A DNA stretch of 64,000 bases from Aminipila butyrica. GTDB lineage: Bacteria > Bacillota > Clostridia > Peptostreptococcales > Anaerovoracaceae. The translations under genes and the position numbers were made by a program. The notes beneath the pieces are model-generated. The model worked only from the letters and a program-made list of their open reading frames with translations. It searched no databases and was not told the DNA's origin. This document shows positions 8,743-16,568 of the stretch, one piece after another; the first letter of the stretch is position 1; the number at the start of each line of letters is the position of its first letter. The stretch spans positions 2,418,001 to 2,482,000 of the forward strand of contig NZ_CP048649.1 of NCBI RefSeq assembly GCF_010669305.1, read 5' to 3'.

Positions 8743-9879
8743 TTATTCACCGCGCAAAACAATCGCAGGGTCTACATCGGTAGCACTCCTGACAGGCAAC
8801 AAGCATGCAAGACCAGTTACCGCAATGGAAACAACCATTGTCACCGGTATTAACAGCGGCTGAAAGGATATGGAGCGGCTGAAAACACTCATGCTGACTG
8901 TTTGAGCGAATATAAATCCAAGTACGACACCGAGCAAACCGCCTAACCCGCCTAAAAACAACCCCTCTCCTAGGAATTCCATGACAATGCTTTTGTTAGA
9001 AGCACCTAATGCTTTTTTTAGTCCAATTTCTTTACGCCGTTCGGCGACAACCGCCATCATCGTGGTTGCGACACAAACCATGGTGAGGATTAGCACCACC
9101 ACCGTCACAAGATAAACCAATGCCTGAAGCTTTGTTAAAACGGTTCCCTCTGATTGTGTGACACGTTTTACAAGGCGTGGCGTGACTTCTCCGACGTTAT
9201 CACTTATTTGTTTTACAAGATTGTCCAAGGTGGCCTGAGAAGCAGAGATACTGCATTCCACCACATCAATCTCTCCGTTATTTCCCATCAGGTCCTCCAA
9301 GGTTGATAAAGACATATAGAGAAAGTCTTCCTCGGTTCCACCTGTTTGAACAATTCCAGATACCGTAAAGTCCTGACTGAAGCTCTCCCCGTTTGCAGCT
9401 ATACCCGTTACGGTAAAGGCATCACCCGGAGAAAGGCGGATTAAGTCTGCTACGGTCTGCCCCACCAGCACAGCCTCCTTGTTTGCCGGCCATTCTCCAG
9501 AGACATACCAATAGGGACTGGTCTTTTTCACTTCTGCCAGATCTGTACCTGCCGCCATAAAGGGCTGCTCATTAATTTTAACAGTCTCATAGCGATACGG
9601 TGCGATACCTACAATGTCATTTGCGGGAATCAAATCCGTTACGTCCTTAACCGTATCCATACTAATCGCCGACTCCTCGCCAGCGGGCACAAAAATCAGA
9701 TTTGCGCCGTAAGAACGAAATTCCTGGCCCATCTGCCGCGGAACATCGTAATAAATCGTAACAAGTCCGGATAGAATTGTCGCACCAATCGCTACCGCCA
9801 ATAAAGCCACAAGCATTCTGGAGCGGCGGCGAATGAGTGAGCTCGTTATCATTCTAAAATACATCGTTTGTCTTTTCAT
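8743..9879 (-). CDS. MacB-like ABC permease, iron operon
   Basis: A 378-aa permease with one N-terminal helix, an extracytoplasmic domain of ~220 residues and three C-terminal helices. The coupling segment is ERRKEIGLKKALGASNKSIV. The start MKRQTM is chosen because AGGTGATT lies just upstream and the previous gene ends four bases earlier; the five extra residues of the longer frame would cover that ribosome site. It pairs with the neighbouring permease. Confidence 0.9.
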   Translation of the reverse strand: MKRQTMYFRMITSSLIRRRSRMLVALLAVAIGATILSGLVTIYYDVPRQMGQEFRSYGANLIFVPAGEESAISMDTVKDVTDLIPANDIVGIAPYRYETVKINEQPFMAAGTDLAEVKKTSPYWYVSGEWPANKEAVLVGQTVADLIRLSPGDAFTVTGIAANGESFSQDFTVSGIVQTGGTEEDFLYMSLSTLEDLMGNNGEIDVVECSISASQATLDNLVKQISDNVGEVTPRLVKRVTQSEGTVLTKLQALVYLVTVVVLILTMVCVATTMMAVVAERRKEIGLKKALGASNKSIVMEFLGEGLFLGGLGGLLGVVLGFIFAQTVSMSVFSRSISFQPLLIPVTMVVSIAVTGLACLLPVRSATDVDPAIVLRGE

Positions 9880-9883
9880 ATAA

Positions 9884-11167
9884 TCACCTGCCATGTAAAA
9901 CTTCTGCCGGGCGAAGGGACAACAGAAGCCGGATAGACGGAATGCTTCCGGCTAAGGTTACAATAAATACCAAAACTACTACAAGAGGTATCACCATCGG
10001 TTTGATAACAATGGCTGATCCAAAGACGGACTGTCCGATAATCTGAGCAAAGCCAAGCCCGGCAAAGTATCCGACAACACCCCCTACAACTGCTGTAACA
10101 AGTATCTCTGTTAAAACAAGCCACGAAATTGGCGCGTTATGCGCTCCAACTGCTTTTAGCAATCCGATTTCACGGCTGCGTTCCATCACGCTGGCCGTAA
10201 CAAGGTTGGAAATGCCCAAGGCTGAACCAACTAAACTTAAAATGGTAATTAAAAGCATCAACAGCTGCGTTTTCTCTAAAATTGCGCCTTCGGATTCCGC
10301 AACTTGGCGAATAGGCTTTGCAACTGAATCCGTGATTACTTCTTGTATTTGATAAGAAATTGAACTGACGTAAGCCGTACAATACCACGTTTCCCATTCT
10401 TTAATAGAAAGACTTTTTGGATTTTGTGCTGCTTTGCGGGACAGTTCATTGTCAGGTGTTGTTAAAGCACTGACTTCAACTCGGCTTACAAGCCCTGCAC
10501 GCCCTGTCAATTCCTGTGCCGTCTGCAAAGGGACATAAATTTGCTCGTCCTCATCACTTCCGGCATTAAAAACACCCTTAACCGTCAACTTCTTTGTTTT
10601 TCCTCGTAATTCAAGGGTAATCGTATCACCTACTTGAATATTATTTCTACCTGCCACAAGGCTGCCCACCATCGCAAAGTTTTCATCCTGATCGGTCAGC
10701 CAATCGCCGGATATTTCCCACCAGCTTTTCATACTTTTCATGCCGGTATCTAACGATTCCCCTGTGGGAAGATCTAAATGGTGTTTAAACCATGTGCCCA
10801 CAAGCTTAGTATCCCTTGCTCCCGGCTCCAGCTTCACGGAGGTCTCCAGATACGGCGTAAAATCTACGATGTTAAACGCCCAAAATATGGTTTTAATATT
10901 TCCAAGTTCCGATTCATTCAAATATTGATCGGACCCGCCAGAACCTTCTGCAACACCATAAAGATCATCGAGCAGAGAAGCCGCTTTGGGAACGACATTA
11001 ATATTTGCCCCATAGGTCTTTAGTTCCTGATTGACCTTATCCCCAACATCCATCATGACATTGAGCATGGCAGTGGCAAGGGAGGCTCCTAATGCAATCG
11101 TAAATGCAATCATGAGCATTTTTCCTTTTTGCCGGAATAGCGCCCCTTTGACCATTCTCCAGAACAT
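9884..11167 (-). CDS. MacB-like ABC permease, iron operon
   Basis: A 427-aa permease homologous to the next gene. It has an N-terminal helix (MLMIAFTIALGASLATAML), an extracytoplasmic domain and three C-terminal helices, with the coupling segment ERSREIGLLKAVGAHNAPI. GGGAGGTGAT lies before ATGTTC, which fixes the start seven codons inside the longest frame. It probably forms a heterodimer with the 8743-9879 permease. Confidence 0.9.
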   Translation of the reverse strand: MFWRMVKGALFRQKGKMLMIAFTIALGASLATAMLNVMMDVGDKVNQELKTYGANINVVPKAASLLDDLYGVAEGSGGSDQYLNESELGNIKTIFWAFNIVDFTPYLETSVKLEPGARDTKLVGTWFKHHLDLPTGESLDTGMKSMKSWWEISGDWLTDQDENFAMVGSLVAGRNNIQVGDTITLELRGKTKKLTVKGVFNAGSDEDEQIYVPLQTAQELTGRAGLVSRVEVSALTTPDNELSRKAAQNPKSLSIKEWETWYCTAYVSSISYQIQEVITDSVAKPIRQVAESEGAILEKTQLLMLLITILSLVGSALGISNLVTASVMERSREIGLLKAVGAHNAPISWLVLTEILVTAVVGGVVGYFAGLGFAQIIGQSVFGSAIVIKPMVIPLVVVLVFIVTLAGSIPSIRLLLSLRPAEVLHGR

Positions 11168-11180
11168 AAAATCACCTCCC

Positions 11181-12431
11181 TTATTCAAACCTGCTCTTTT
11201 CGTTTTCCAAATTTTGTGTCTGTATCACCATACTACCGCCCTCTAAGCTATACGAGAGGGGAACCGGATTGCAGCCTCCCTTAAATCCGATTGTAGACTT
11301 ATTCATGACCACATCGCAAAGCTTGCAGATCACTTCATCCTCCCGCTCATAATAACCGGTTGGACCGCAAATATCACAAGCATCCAGGCCCACTCCAAAT
11401 GCTACTGTATTCTTCTTAATAACTATAAATCGAACTTCCGTACCGTTTGAGGCTGTATAAATATATCGATGCAAATGACCATCACTGATACTTTCAAGTG
11501 GTATAACAATTTCGCTGCCGACGATGTCCATGGGTTCGGCAGGAGAAAGCACGACTTCCCGTTGGTCATAAGCCCTTACCGCTGTCAAACTTAGAACCGC
11601 CAGAATATATCCTACTGCCACAACGGCGCACCAGCGTCTTTGCCTGCGTGAGGTTGCCCGGATTCGCCTATGCTGTGCGGGATTGACATAGGTTTCTTTA
11701 GGATGTAAGCTTTTTATCCATAATGCAACCGGCAGCAGCATAGTAACCGCCATGATTCCATATAGGAAAAAGTCATTATAGTTAACCGCTATTTTAATAA
11801 ATTCAAATACACCTTTTGACATGGGAATAATACGCCTTGCCAGTAAAAACTGTGCAATGGTGGCAATTTGCTTGACCATATTAACCAGAAGGATAATAGT
11901 TAATAAAATGCGCACCGATTGAAAGGTTAGACTCCGTCCGACTTTATATAAAGCCAGCCCGGCCAGCCCCACAATCAGCAAACCTGTCAGATAGCCAATC
12001 ATTTTAAAGAGAAAATCAGTGCCAAATATGCTTTCTCCTGTCATGACAAACTCTGTAGGATACAGAAATATATCCGGCAGGCAATAGAGCAACAGCGAGG
12101 CCACTAATGTAGCATTTATACCAGTCCATATTCTTTCATGAAGTACAGGCATTTTTTTTTGAAAAACACCCCAAGAAAGCATATAAAAAAGGATAGCTGC
12201 AAAGATGGCAACAGATAAAATACCAATATTGAAGTATTCTCTGTTAATCAGCACCGTCGTGGCTTTGAGAAACGATAATATAATCGCGAATACAACCCCA
12301 ACTACAAATCCTCTAAATAGCCATTTGTTCTGTCTTTGCTTATTGTTAAGGTGTGCAAGTGTAAACAGCATTGCTAAAAGAATTCCGGTGGTAAGCGAAT
12401 TCTGCACAACCTGTATGAGATATTTCAGCAT
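11181..12431 (-). CDS. DUF2318 Fe-S-containing membrane protein, iron operon
   Basis: A 416-aa polytopic membrane protein with about eight helices in the first 280 residues and a C-terminal extracytoplasmic domain. That domain holds CDICGPTGYY, then CKLCD, then GGCNPVPL: two CxxC pairs plus a further Cys, the signature of DUF2318. Homologues (Cj1660 type) sit in FTR1/P19 iron-uptake clusters and are thought to carry a metal or Fe-S centre and to take part in electron or metal transfer; the exact role is unproven. GGAGGTGG precedes the start. A GC-rich hairpin separates it from fetP. Confidence 0.88.
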   Translation of the reverse strand: MLKYLIQVVQNSLTTGILLAMLFTLAHLNNKQRQNKWLFRGFVVGVVFAIILSFLKATTVLINREYFNIGILSVAIFAAILFYMLSWGVFQKKMPVLHERIWTGINATLVASLLLYCLPDIFLYPTEFVMTGESIFGTDFLFKMIGYLTGLLIVGLAGLALYKVGRSLTFQSVRILLTIILLVNMVKQIATIAQFLLARRIIPMSKGVFEFIKIAVNYNDFFLYGIMAVTMLLPVALWIKSLHPKETYVNPAQHRRIRATSRRQRRWCAVVAVGYILAVLSLTAVRAYDQREVVLSPAEPMDIVGSEIVIPLESISDGHLHRYIYTASNGTEVRFIVIKKNTVAFGVGLDACDICGPTGYYEREDEVICKLCDVVMNKSTIGFKGGCNPVPLSYSLEGGSMVIQTQNLENEKSRFE

Positions 12432-12461
12432 GGTGTTACCACCTCCCCGTAAACATAAAGA

Positions 12462-12514
12462 ATACGCGCCATGATAGTTTCGCGCCTGCGCGCGAACGAA
12501 CCCATGGCGCGTAT
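12462..12514 (-). other. Nested GC-rich hairpin between fetP and the DUF2318 gene
   Basis: Outer arms 12462-12473 and 12503-12514 are a perfect 12-bp inverted repeat (ATACGCGCCATG). An inner perfect 7-bp stem lies at 12479-12485/12490-12496. No T-run follows, so it is not a classical terminator. It may protect the upstream mRNA end or set the ratio of FetP to downstream products. Confidence 0.65.
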
Positions 12515-12546
12515 CCGTTCCCTTTAATATCTATCGAACAAACAGA

Positions 12547-13188
12547 CTACCAAACTCTTGGAACATAATCAAAATCCCATTCTGCCACAAGAGGTTCAGT
12601 CCAATACCTTCCAGTAACGCCTGTTTCTTTATCAACATGGAGGAGGAAACCCTGTGCTTCAGGATTTTCAATCGTAAAGCGTACTTTATATGTACCAGCT
12701 GGACCCAGCTTGATATTTGCGCCATAGTGAGGGCCATCGCTGGCATTCATCGGCATGAAAGTTCCTTCTACTTTTGTTTTACCATCTTCACTGGTAATTT
12801 CATAATTAACTGTAAGATTTGGAACAAAATCACCTACGCCGTAACCCAAGTCATTCTTCAATGCGGATATATCTGCTTCTATATGCATGTCGGCTTCGGA
12901 AGCTGGCAGGCCTGCTTTATCAGCCGGTTCCATATCAACTGGCTGGAAATACACAGCGGCCACATTCAGCGGTGGTAATTCGATGTCATCACCAATAGGG
13001 AATTCCTCAAATCCGGCAGCCTCTCCTGGTGCAGCCACATCGTCTCCATTATCACCTGTTGATGTGCCAGCAGGTGGGTTGGCCGCGTTGTTGGAATTTC
13101 CGTCGGTCTCATCCCCATTTGAGCAGCCAGTGAACGCAATCGACATAACCATTGCCAGTGCGAGAACAAAAACAAATATTTTTTTCAT
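12547..13188 (-). CDS. fetP: FetP/P19-type periplasmic iron-transport lipoprotein
   Basis: A 213-aa exported lipoprotein. The lipobox MSIAFTGC puts Cys at about residue 22. An acidic/Gly/Asn linker follows and the P19 (Tp34/PF10634) domain starts near residue 55. The four P19 metal ligands are all present: His in ADMHIEAD, Met and His seven residues apart in MNASDGPH, and His in LLHVDKE. P19 dimers bind copper and iron and deliver iron to the FTR1 partner. Here the protein should be tethered to the outer face of the single membrane. It follows fetM by 85 bp; ribosome site TAGGAGG. Confidence 0.93.
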   Translation of the reverse strand: MKKIFVFVLALAMVMSIAFTGCSNGDETDGNSNNAANPPAGTSTGDNGDDVAAPGEAAGFEEFPIGDDIELPPLNVAAVYFQPVDMEPADKAGLPASEADMHIEADISALKNDLGYGVGDFVPNLTVNYEITSEDGKTKVEGTFMPMNASDGPHYGANIKLGPAGTYKVRFTIENPEAQGFLLHVDKETGVTGRYWTEPLVAEWDFDYVPRVW

Positions 13189-13273
13189 GATCTATACCTC
13201 CTAAAATGTATAATTTAATCTTAACTCCAAGAAAGCTCAATTAACTGTCCTGGGAATTAACAAATGTTACGAA

Positions 13274-14752
13274 TCAGCTGTGCGCTGTGGAATCTTTTTC
13301 AGCAAGCAGCTCTTCCAGTATGCCTCTGACTTCAGCTTTTAGCGCTTCATGCTTTGCTTTCTTTTCTTCAGCTTCCCGAAGGATACGCTCCTCGGCCCGC
13401 TTTTTTTCAGCCTCCAGGTGGATGGCATGATTCTTTTTTGTTTGAATGACAAAAAGAATTATAGCAATCACCAACAGAATCAACTGTGGTATCAAAGTCT
13501 GAAGGGTCGGATAGATGCCTAGTACGTCCAAAATATCATTGGTAGGAATCCAAGCCAGCCAATCAGGTGAAGACATCGTAATGATATCGCCTTCAATCAG
13601 TTCCTTAATGCCCGCACCAAGGAAGGAAATCGACATCAAAGACATCAACACACCAGTTGCTGTAAAGAAAGGCTTGATCGGAATTTTGATGCTAAGGAAA
13701 TGAATAGCTAAATAAACAAATACCAAGCAAATACAACCGATTATAAAACCTGCCCACACACTGCCGACGTTGTTGTTAGACAACATAGGCTGGTAAAAGA
13801 GAACAACCTCAGCGCCTTCCCGAAAAACAGCCAAGAACGCAGTAAACGTCAGTGCAAAAGTACTTCCTAATAGGGACGACTTCTCGGTCTTGGTTTTAAT
13901 ATAAGATGTCCATGAATCGGTTTCAGATTTAGACAGCATCCAGTTGCTGACATAAAAAAGTACACACACAGCCAGTAGGGCGGTAACACCCTCTATAACT
14001 TCCTGAGAAGCACTGTTGGCTAGTTTTAATAAATTTAATAGCCAAGCCAGTACGAAGCTCGCCACAATGCCGACAATAGACCCTACATAAATAGGAGTCA
14101 CCAGCCTCTTGCGGCGTCCGATATCATCACCCGCAGACTTAACTAAGTATGCCACGATAGCGCCTACGATAAGAATCGCCTCAAAGCCTTCACGCAGCAT
14201 GATTGAAAAACAGGCAGCGAACGTGGCAACCGCAGCAGAGCTTCCGCCAGCAGCCGAAGCCCCCGAATTATTGGAAGCATTATTACTGCCAGTTGTGCCA
14301 TCCAGCACATGAGCATCTTCCCGGAGCATGGACGCAAGCAAATCCACTTCTTTGTTAAACTCATCTGTACTTCCGCCGTTTTTAGTTACGGCTTTGCAAG
14401 CCGAGAACTGTAGCTCCATTTCCGTTTTTCTTGAGCCAGAGATATAGCCCATGGCAATTCGCTCAAAGCCAGTAGTCTCATAGTAGCCATAATAGCCATT
14501 GTTTATGGAGTCATATGCCCCCCTGGTATCTCCGGCAGCATAGCGTGCCTTGCCAGTTTCAAGCACAACCTCCATTGCGTCGACCACATCGTTCCAAGTC
14601 GAAGCTGGCTGTCCAGACTCTTTGTATTCGTCCCAAGTGGCATAGTAGGGCTCTGCTGCTGATTTCTCCGCAGTCTCAGCAAAGGCCATAGTAGGAAACA
14701 TGCTGATGAGGATCATCATCATTGAAAGAACCGGAACTAATATTTTTCGCAT
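13274..14752 (-). CDS. fetM: FTR1-family high-affinity iron permease (FetM/EfeU type), first gene of iron operon
   Basis: A 492-aa protein. It has a signal peptide (1-25), an extracytoplasmic helical domain (about 30-160, with GYYGYYETTGFE and an (A/S/G/N)-rich tail), and a seven-helix FTR1 core. Both REGxE iron motifs are intact: LREGFEAIL and FREGAEVVL. The C-terminus is a charged coiled coil (about 440-485). FTR1 proteins import iron coupled to an oxidation or proton step. Ribosome site AAAGGAGGT. The gene heads the operon and follows a DtxR-like palindrome, so expression should rise when iron is low. Confidence 0.95.
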   Translation of the reverse strand: MRKILVPVLSMMMILISMFPTMAFAETAEKSAAEPYYATWDEYKESGQPASTWNDVVDAMEVVLETGKARYAAGDTRGAYDSINNGYYGYYETTGFERIAMGYISGSRKTEMELQFSACKAVTKNGGSTDEFNKEVDLLASMLREDAHVLDGTTGSNNASNNSGASAAGGSSAAVATFAACFSIMLREGFEAILIVGAIVAYLVKSAGDDIGRRKRLVTPIYVGSIVGIVASFVLAWLLNLLKLANSASQEVIEGVTALLAVCVLFYVSNWMLSKSETDSWTSYIKTKTEKSSLLGSTFALTFTAFLAVFREGAEVVLFYQPMLSNNNVGSVWAGFIIGCICLVFVYLAIHFLSIKIPIKPFFTATGVLMSLMSISFLGAGIKELIEGDIITMSSPDWLAWIPTNDILDVLGIYPTLQTLIPQLILLVIAIILFVIQTKKNHAIHLEAEKKRAEERILREAEEKKAKHEALKAEVRGILEELLAEKDSTAHS

Positions 14753-14807
14753 TTTATACCTCCTTTCTCCAAATTTTAAAATAGTATCTATTAATACTAT
14801 CTATCAG

Positions 14808-14823
14808 GTTAGCTTAAGCTAAC
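14808..14823. promoter_or_regulatory. DtxR/IdeR-like operator upstream of fetM
   Basis: The 16-bp perfect palindrome GTTAGCTTAAGCTAAC lies 56 bp before the fetM start. It resembles the DtxR/IdeR consensus (TTAGGTTAGSCTAACCTAA). On the minus strand TTGTAC and TAACCT with a 17-bp spacer flank and overlap it, a workable promoter that a bound repressor would block. A shorter TTAGCCTAA palindrome sits at 14869-14877. A 7-bp hairpin (14781-14800) lies in the leader. Confidence 0.75.
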
Positions 14824-14922
14824 ATAAAGTACAAGGGCCAGTTTGAAGATTTTATAATAGGGCCAGACTTAGCCTAAAGTCAACTCTGTAGCCGATATTT
14901 GCTGAAAATCTGTGCTATACAA

Positions 14923-14971
14923 ATAGGGAGAGAATCGTCTTATCCTTTTGATTTCACGATTCTCTCCCTAT
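14923..14971 (-). terminator. Terminator-like hairpin after the MocR gene
   Basis: A perfect 16-bp inverted repeat (14923-14938 and 14956-14971) with a 17-nt loop, starting 22 bp after the MocR stop codon. The T-tract on the minus strand is short (TTTGTAT). It separates the MocR unit from the fet operon. Confidence 0.75.
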
Positions 14972-14992
14972 CTAAAATGCACAAAACTAGTA

Positions 14993-16414
14993 TTAAAGTT
15001 CTTTTACAGCCCCCTTTTCATTTTTAAGCCACGCCTGGCGAAGCAGTTTAACTGCGGCGGGGACCTGCTCCAATAGCATACCCCCATAATTTAAAAGAAC
15101 TAATCCGTTTTTCATGTTTTGTGTACAACTCCAAAACTCAGCTGTTGGCTGCACACCCACACCCATTTCATTGGCTTGCGCAATCAGTTCCTCTTCGGTT
15201 ACAGCCCATTTTGCCTGCACCAATATATGAAGGCCTGCATGGGTCCCCCAAATATGAATCTTATCCTTAAATTCATGCCTCAGTGACTTAACAAGTACAT
15301 CCCGCTTTTTTCGCTGATGCAAAATGGTTTTTCTCATGTGCTTTTCCCAAAACCCCTCACGCATAAAGAGTTCTAATGTCTTTTGAGTAAGAAAAGGTAC
15401 AAATGTAGTATCATGGCAGTAACGCTCACACAATTTGTCTACTAGTTGTTCTGGAAGCACCATATAGGACACCCCTATAGCCGGAAATAACAAATCGGAA
15501 AAGGTCCCCATATAAATTACCCGATCGCTGCAAAACGAATGGATGGAGGGAATTGAGTTTATATCATACTGAAAACAACAGTTATAGTCATCTTCAATAA
15601 TGAAGGTATCGTTGCATTTTGCCCACTCGGCCAATTCCACCCTACGCGTTTTGGGCATAATGATACCTGTCGGATATTGATGTGAGGGGGTCACATAGGC
15701 TGCTGCAACAGTCTTATTCTTTAACTGACTTATATCTATTCCATGTTCATCCATTTGTATCGGCCGAATATGAAAACCGTTGTTCTGGAAGGTCATACGG
15801 GTTCGATTATATGCCGGCTCTTCCATGGCAATATTCATATTTTGGTCCGTTAACACATGGCAAATAAGTTCTAGGCAAAATTGTGTCCCTGACCCAATAA
15901 TAATCTGTTTGGCCTGGCACTTTACTTGTCTGTGATGATAGATATGTCTTTGTATTTCAGCGCGCAGACTTGGTTCGCCAAAAGGACAACCATACTGCAA
16001 AAATCCATTTTTATAATCAAGGAAGCACTTGTTTGTAAGTGCTTTCCATCTTCCGAAAGGAAACTCATCCGGGTGTAGCCTTTTATTTTGAAAATCATAA
16101 ATTATATTTTTATCATCCTGGCTTTCTAATTCCAGCTGTGGCTTCCCTATTCCTTCTTGTTTATCCAATGCTTCCATAAGTGGCAGTTCGGCATAATACC
16201 CCTGGTGAGGTCTACTGATCAAAAATCCCTCTGAGGACAATTTATCATAAGCTAATTCAACCGTGTTCCTGCTTATCCGTAGGTCCATGGCTAACTTCCT
16301 GCTGGATAAAAGTTTTGTTCCACTCTTTATATCCCCTTTTATAATATCGTTCTTTATCTGCTGATATAATTGAACATATAAAGGCATCTCTTCATTCTCA
16401 TCTAGCACAAACAT
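14993..16414 (-). CDS. MocR-family (GntR-HTH + aminotransferase-like) regulator lacking the PLP lysine
   Basis: A 473-aa regulator. An N-terminal GntR winged helix (about 8-75, MPLYVQLYQQ ... LAMDLRISRNTVELAYDKL) is joined to a fold-type I aminotransferase domain (about 110-465). The segment that holds the PLP Schiff-base lysine in GabR-like proteins (TFSK) reads GTFSDLLFP here: Asp307 replaces Lys. Other cofactor-pocket segments (IIEDDYNCCF, VTPSHQYPTG) remain. The start ATG is chosen because GGAGG lies nine bases upstream; the longest frame would begin beyond a DtxR-like box. The target gene is unknown; the divergent and downstream metal genes are candidates. Confidence 0.88.
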   Translation of the reverse strand: MFVLDENEEMPLYVQLYQQIKNDIIKGDIKSGTKLLSSRKLAMDLRISRNTVELAYDKLSSEGFLISRPHQGYYAELPLMEALDKQEGIGKPQLELESQDDKNIIYDFQNKRLHPDEFPFGRWKALTNKCFLDYKNGFLQYGCPFGEPSLRAEIQRHIYHHRQVKCQAKQIIIGSGTQFCLELICHVLTDQNMNIAMEEPAYNRTRMTFQNNGFHIRPIQMDEHGIDISQLKNKTVAAAYVTPSHQYPTGIIMPKTRRVELAEWAKCNDTFIIEDDYNCCFQYDINSIPSIHSFCSDRVIYMGTFSDLLFPAIGVSYMVLPEQLVDKLCERYCHDTTFVPFLTQKTLELFMREGFWEKHMRKTILHQRKKRDVLVKSLRHEFKDKIHIWGTHAGLHILVQAKWAVTEEELIAQANEMGVGVQPTAEFWSCTQNMKNGLVLLNYGGMLLEQVPAAVKLLRQAWLKNEKGAVKEL

Positions 16415-16451
16415 ATATCCATTCCTCCATAAAACCTTGCCGCATCTTCGA

Positions 16452-16465
16452 TTAGCATAAGCTAA
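16452..16465. promoter_or_regulatory. DtxR-like operator upstream of the MocR gene
   Basis: TTAGCATAAGCTAA, arms TTAGC/GCTAA, lies 38 bp upstream of the MocR start. It differs from the fetM box core (TTAGCTTAAGCTAA) at one base. This suggests the MocR gene is also under iron control. Confidence 0.6.
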
Positions 16466-16568
16466 CCTTTGCTCAAAATTATACACACACCAACTTCATC
16501 CAATCCATGGATTGAATGAAGCCTATCATTCTTGCTTAAATAAGTAAATCATTGTAATTTAAATATTT

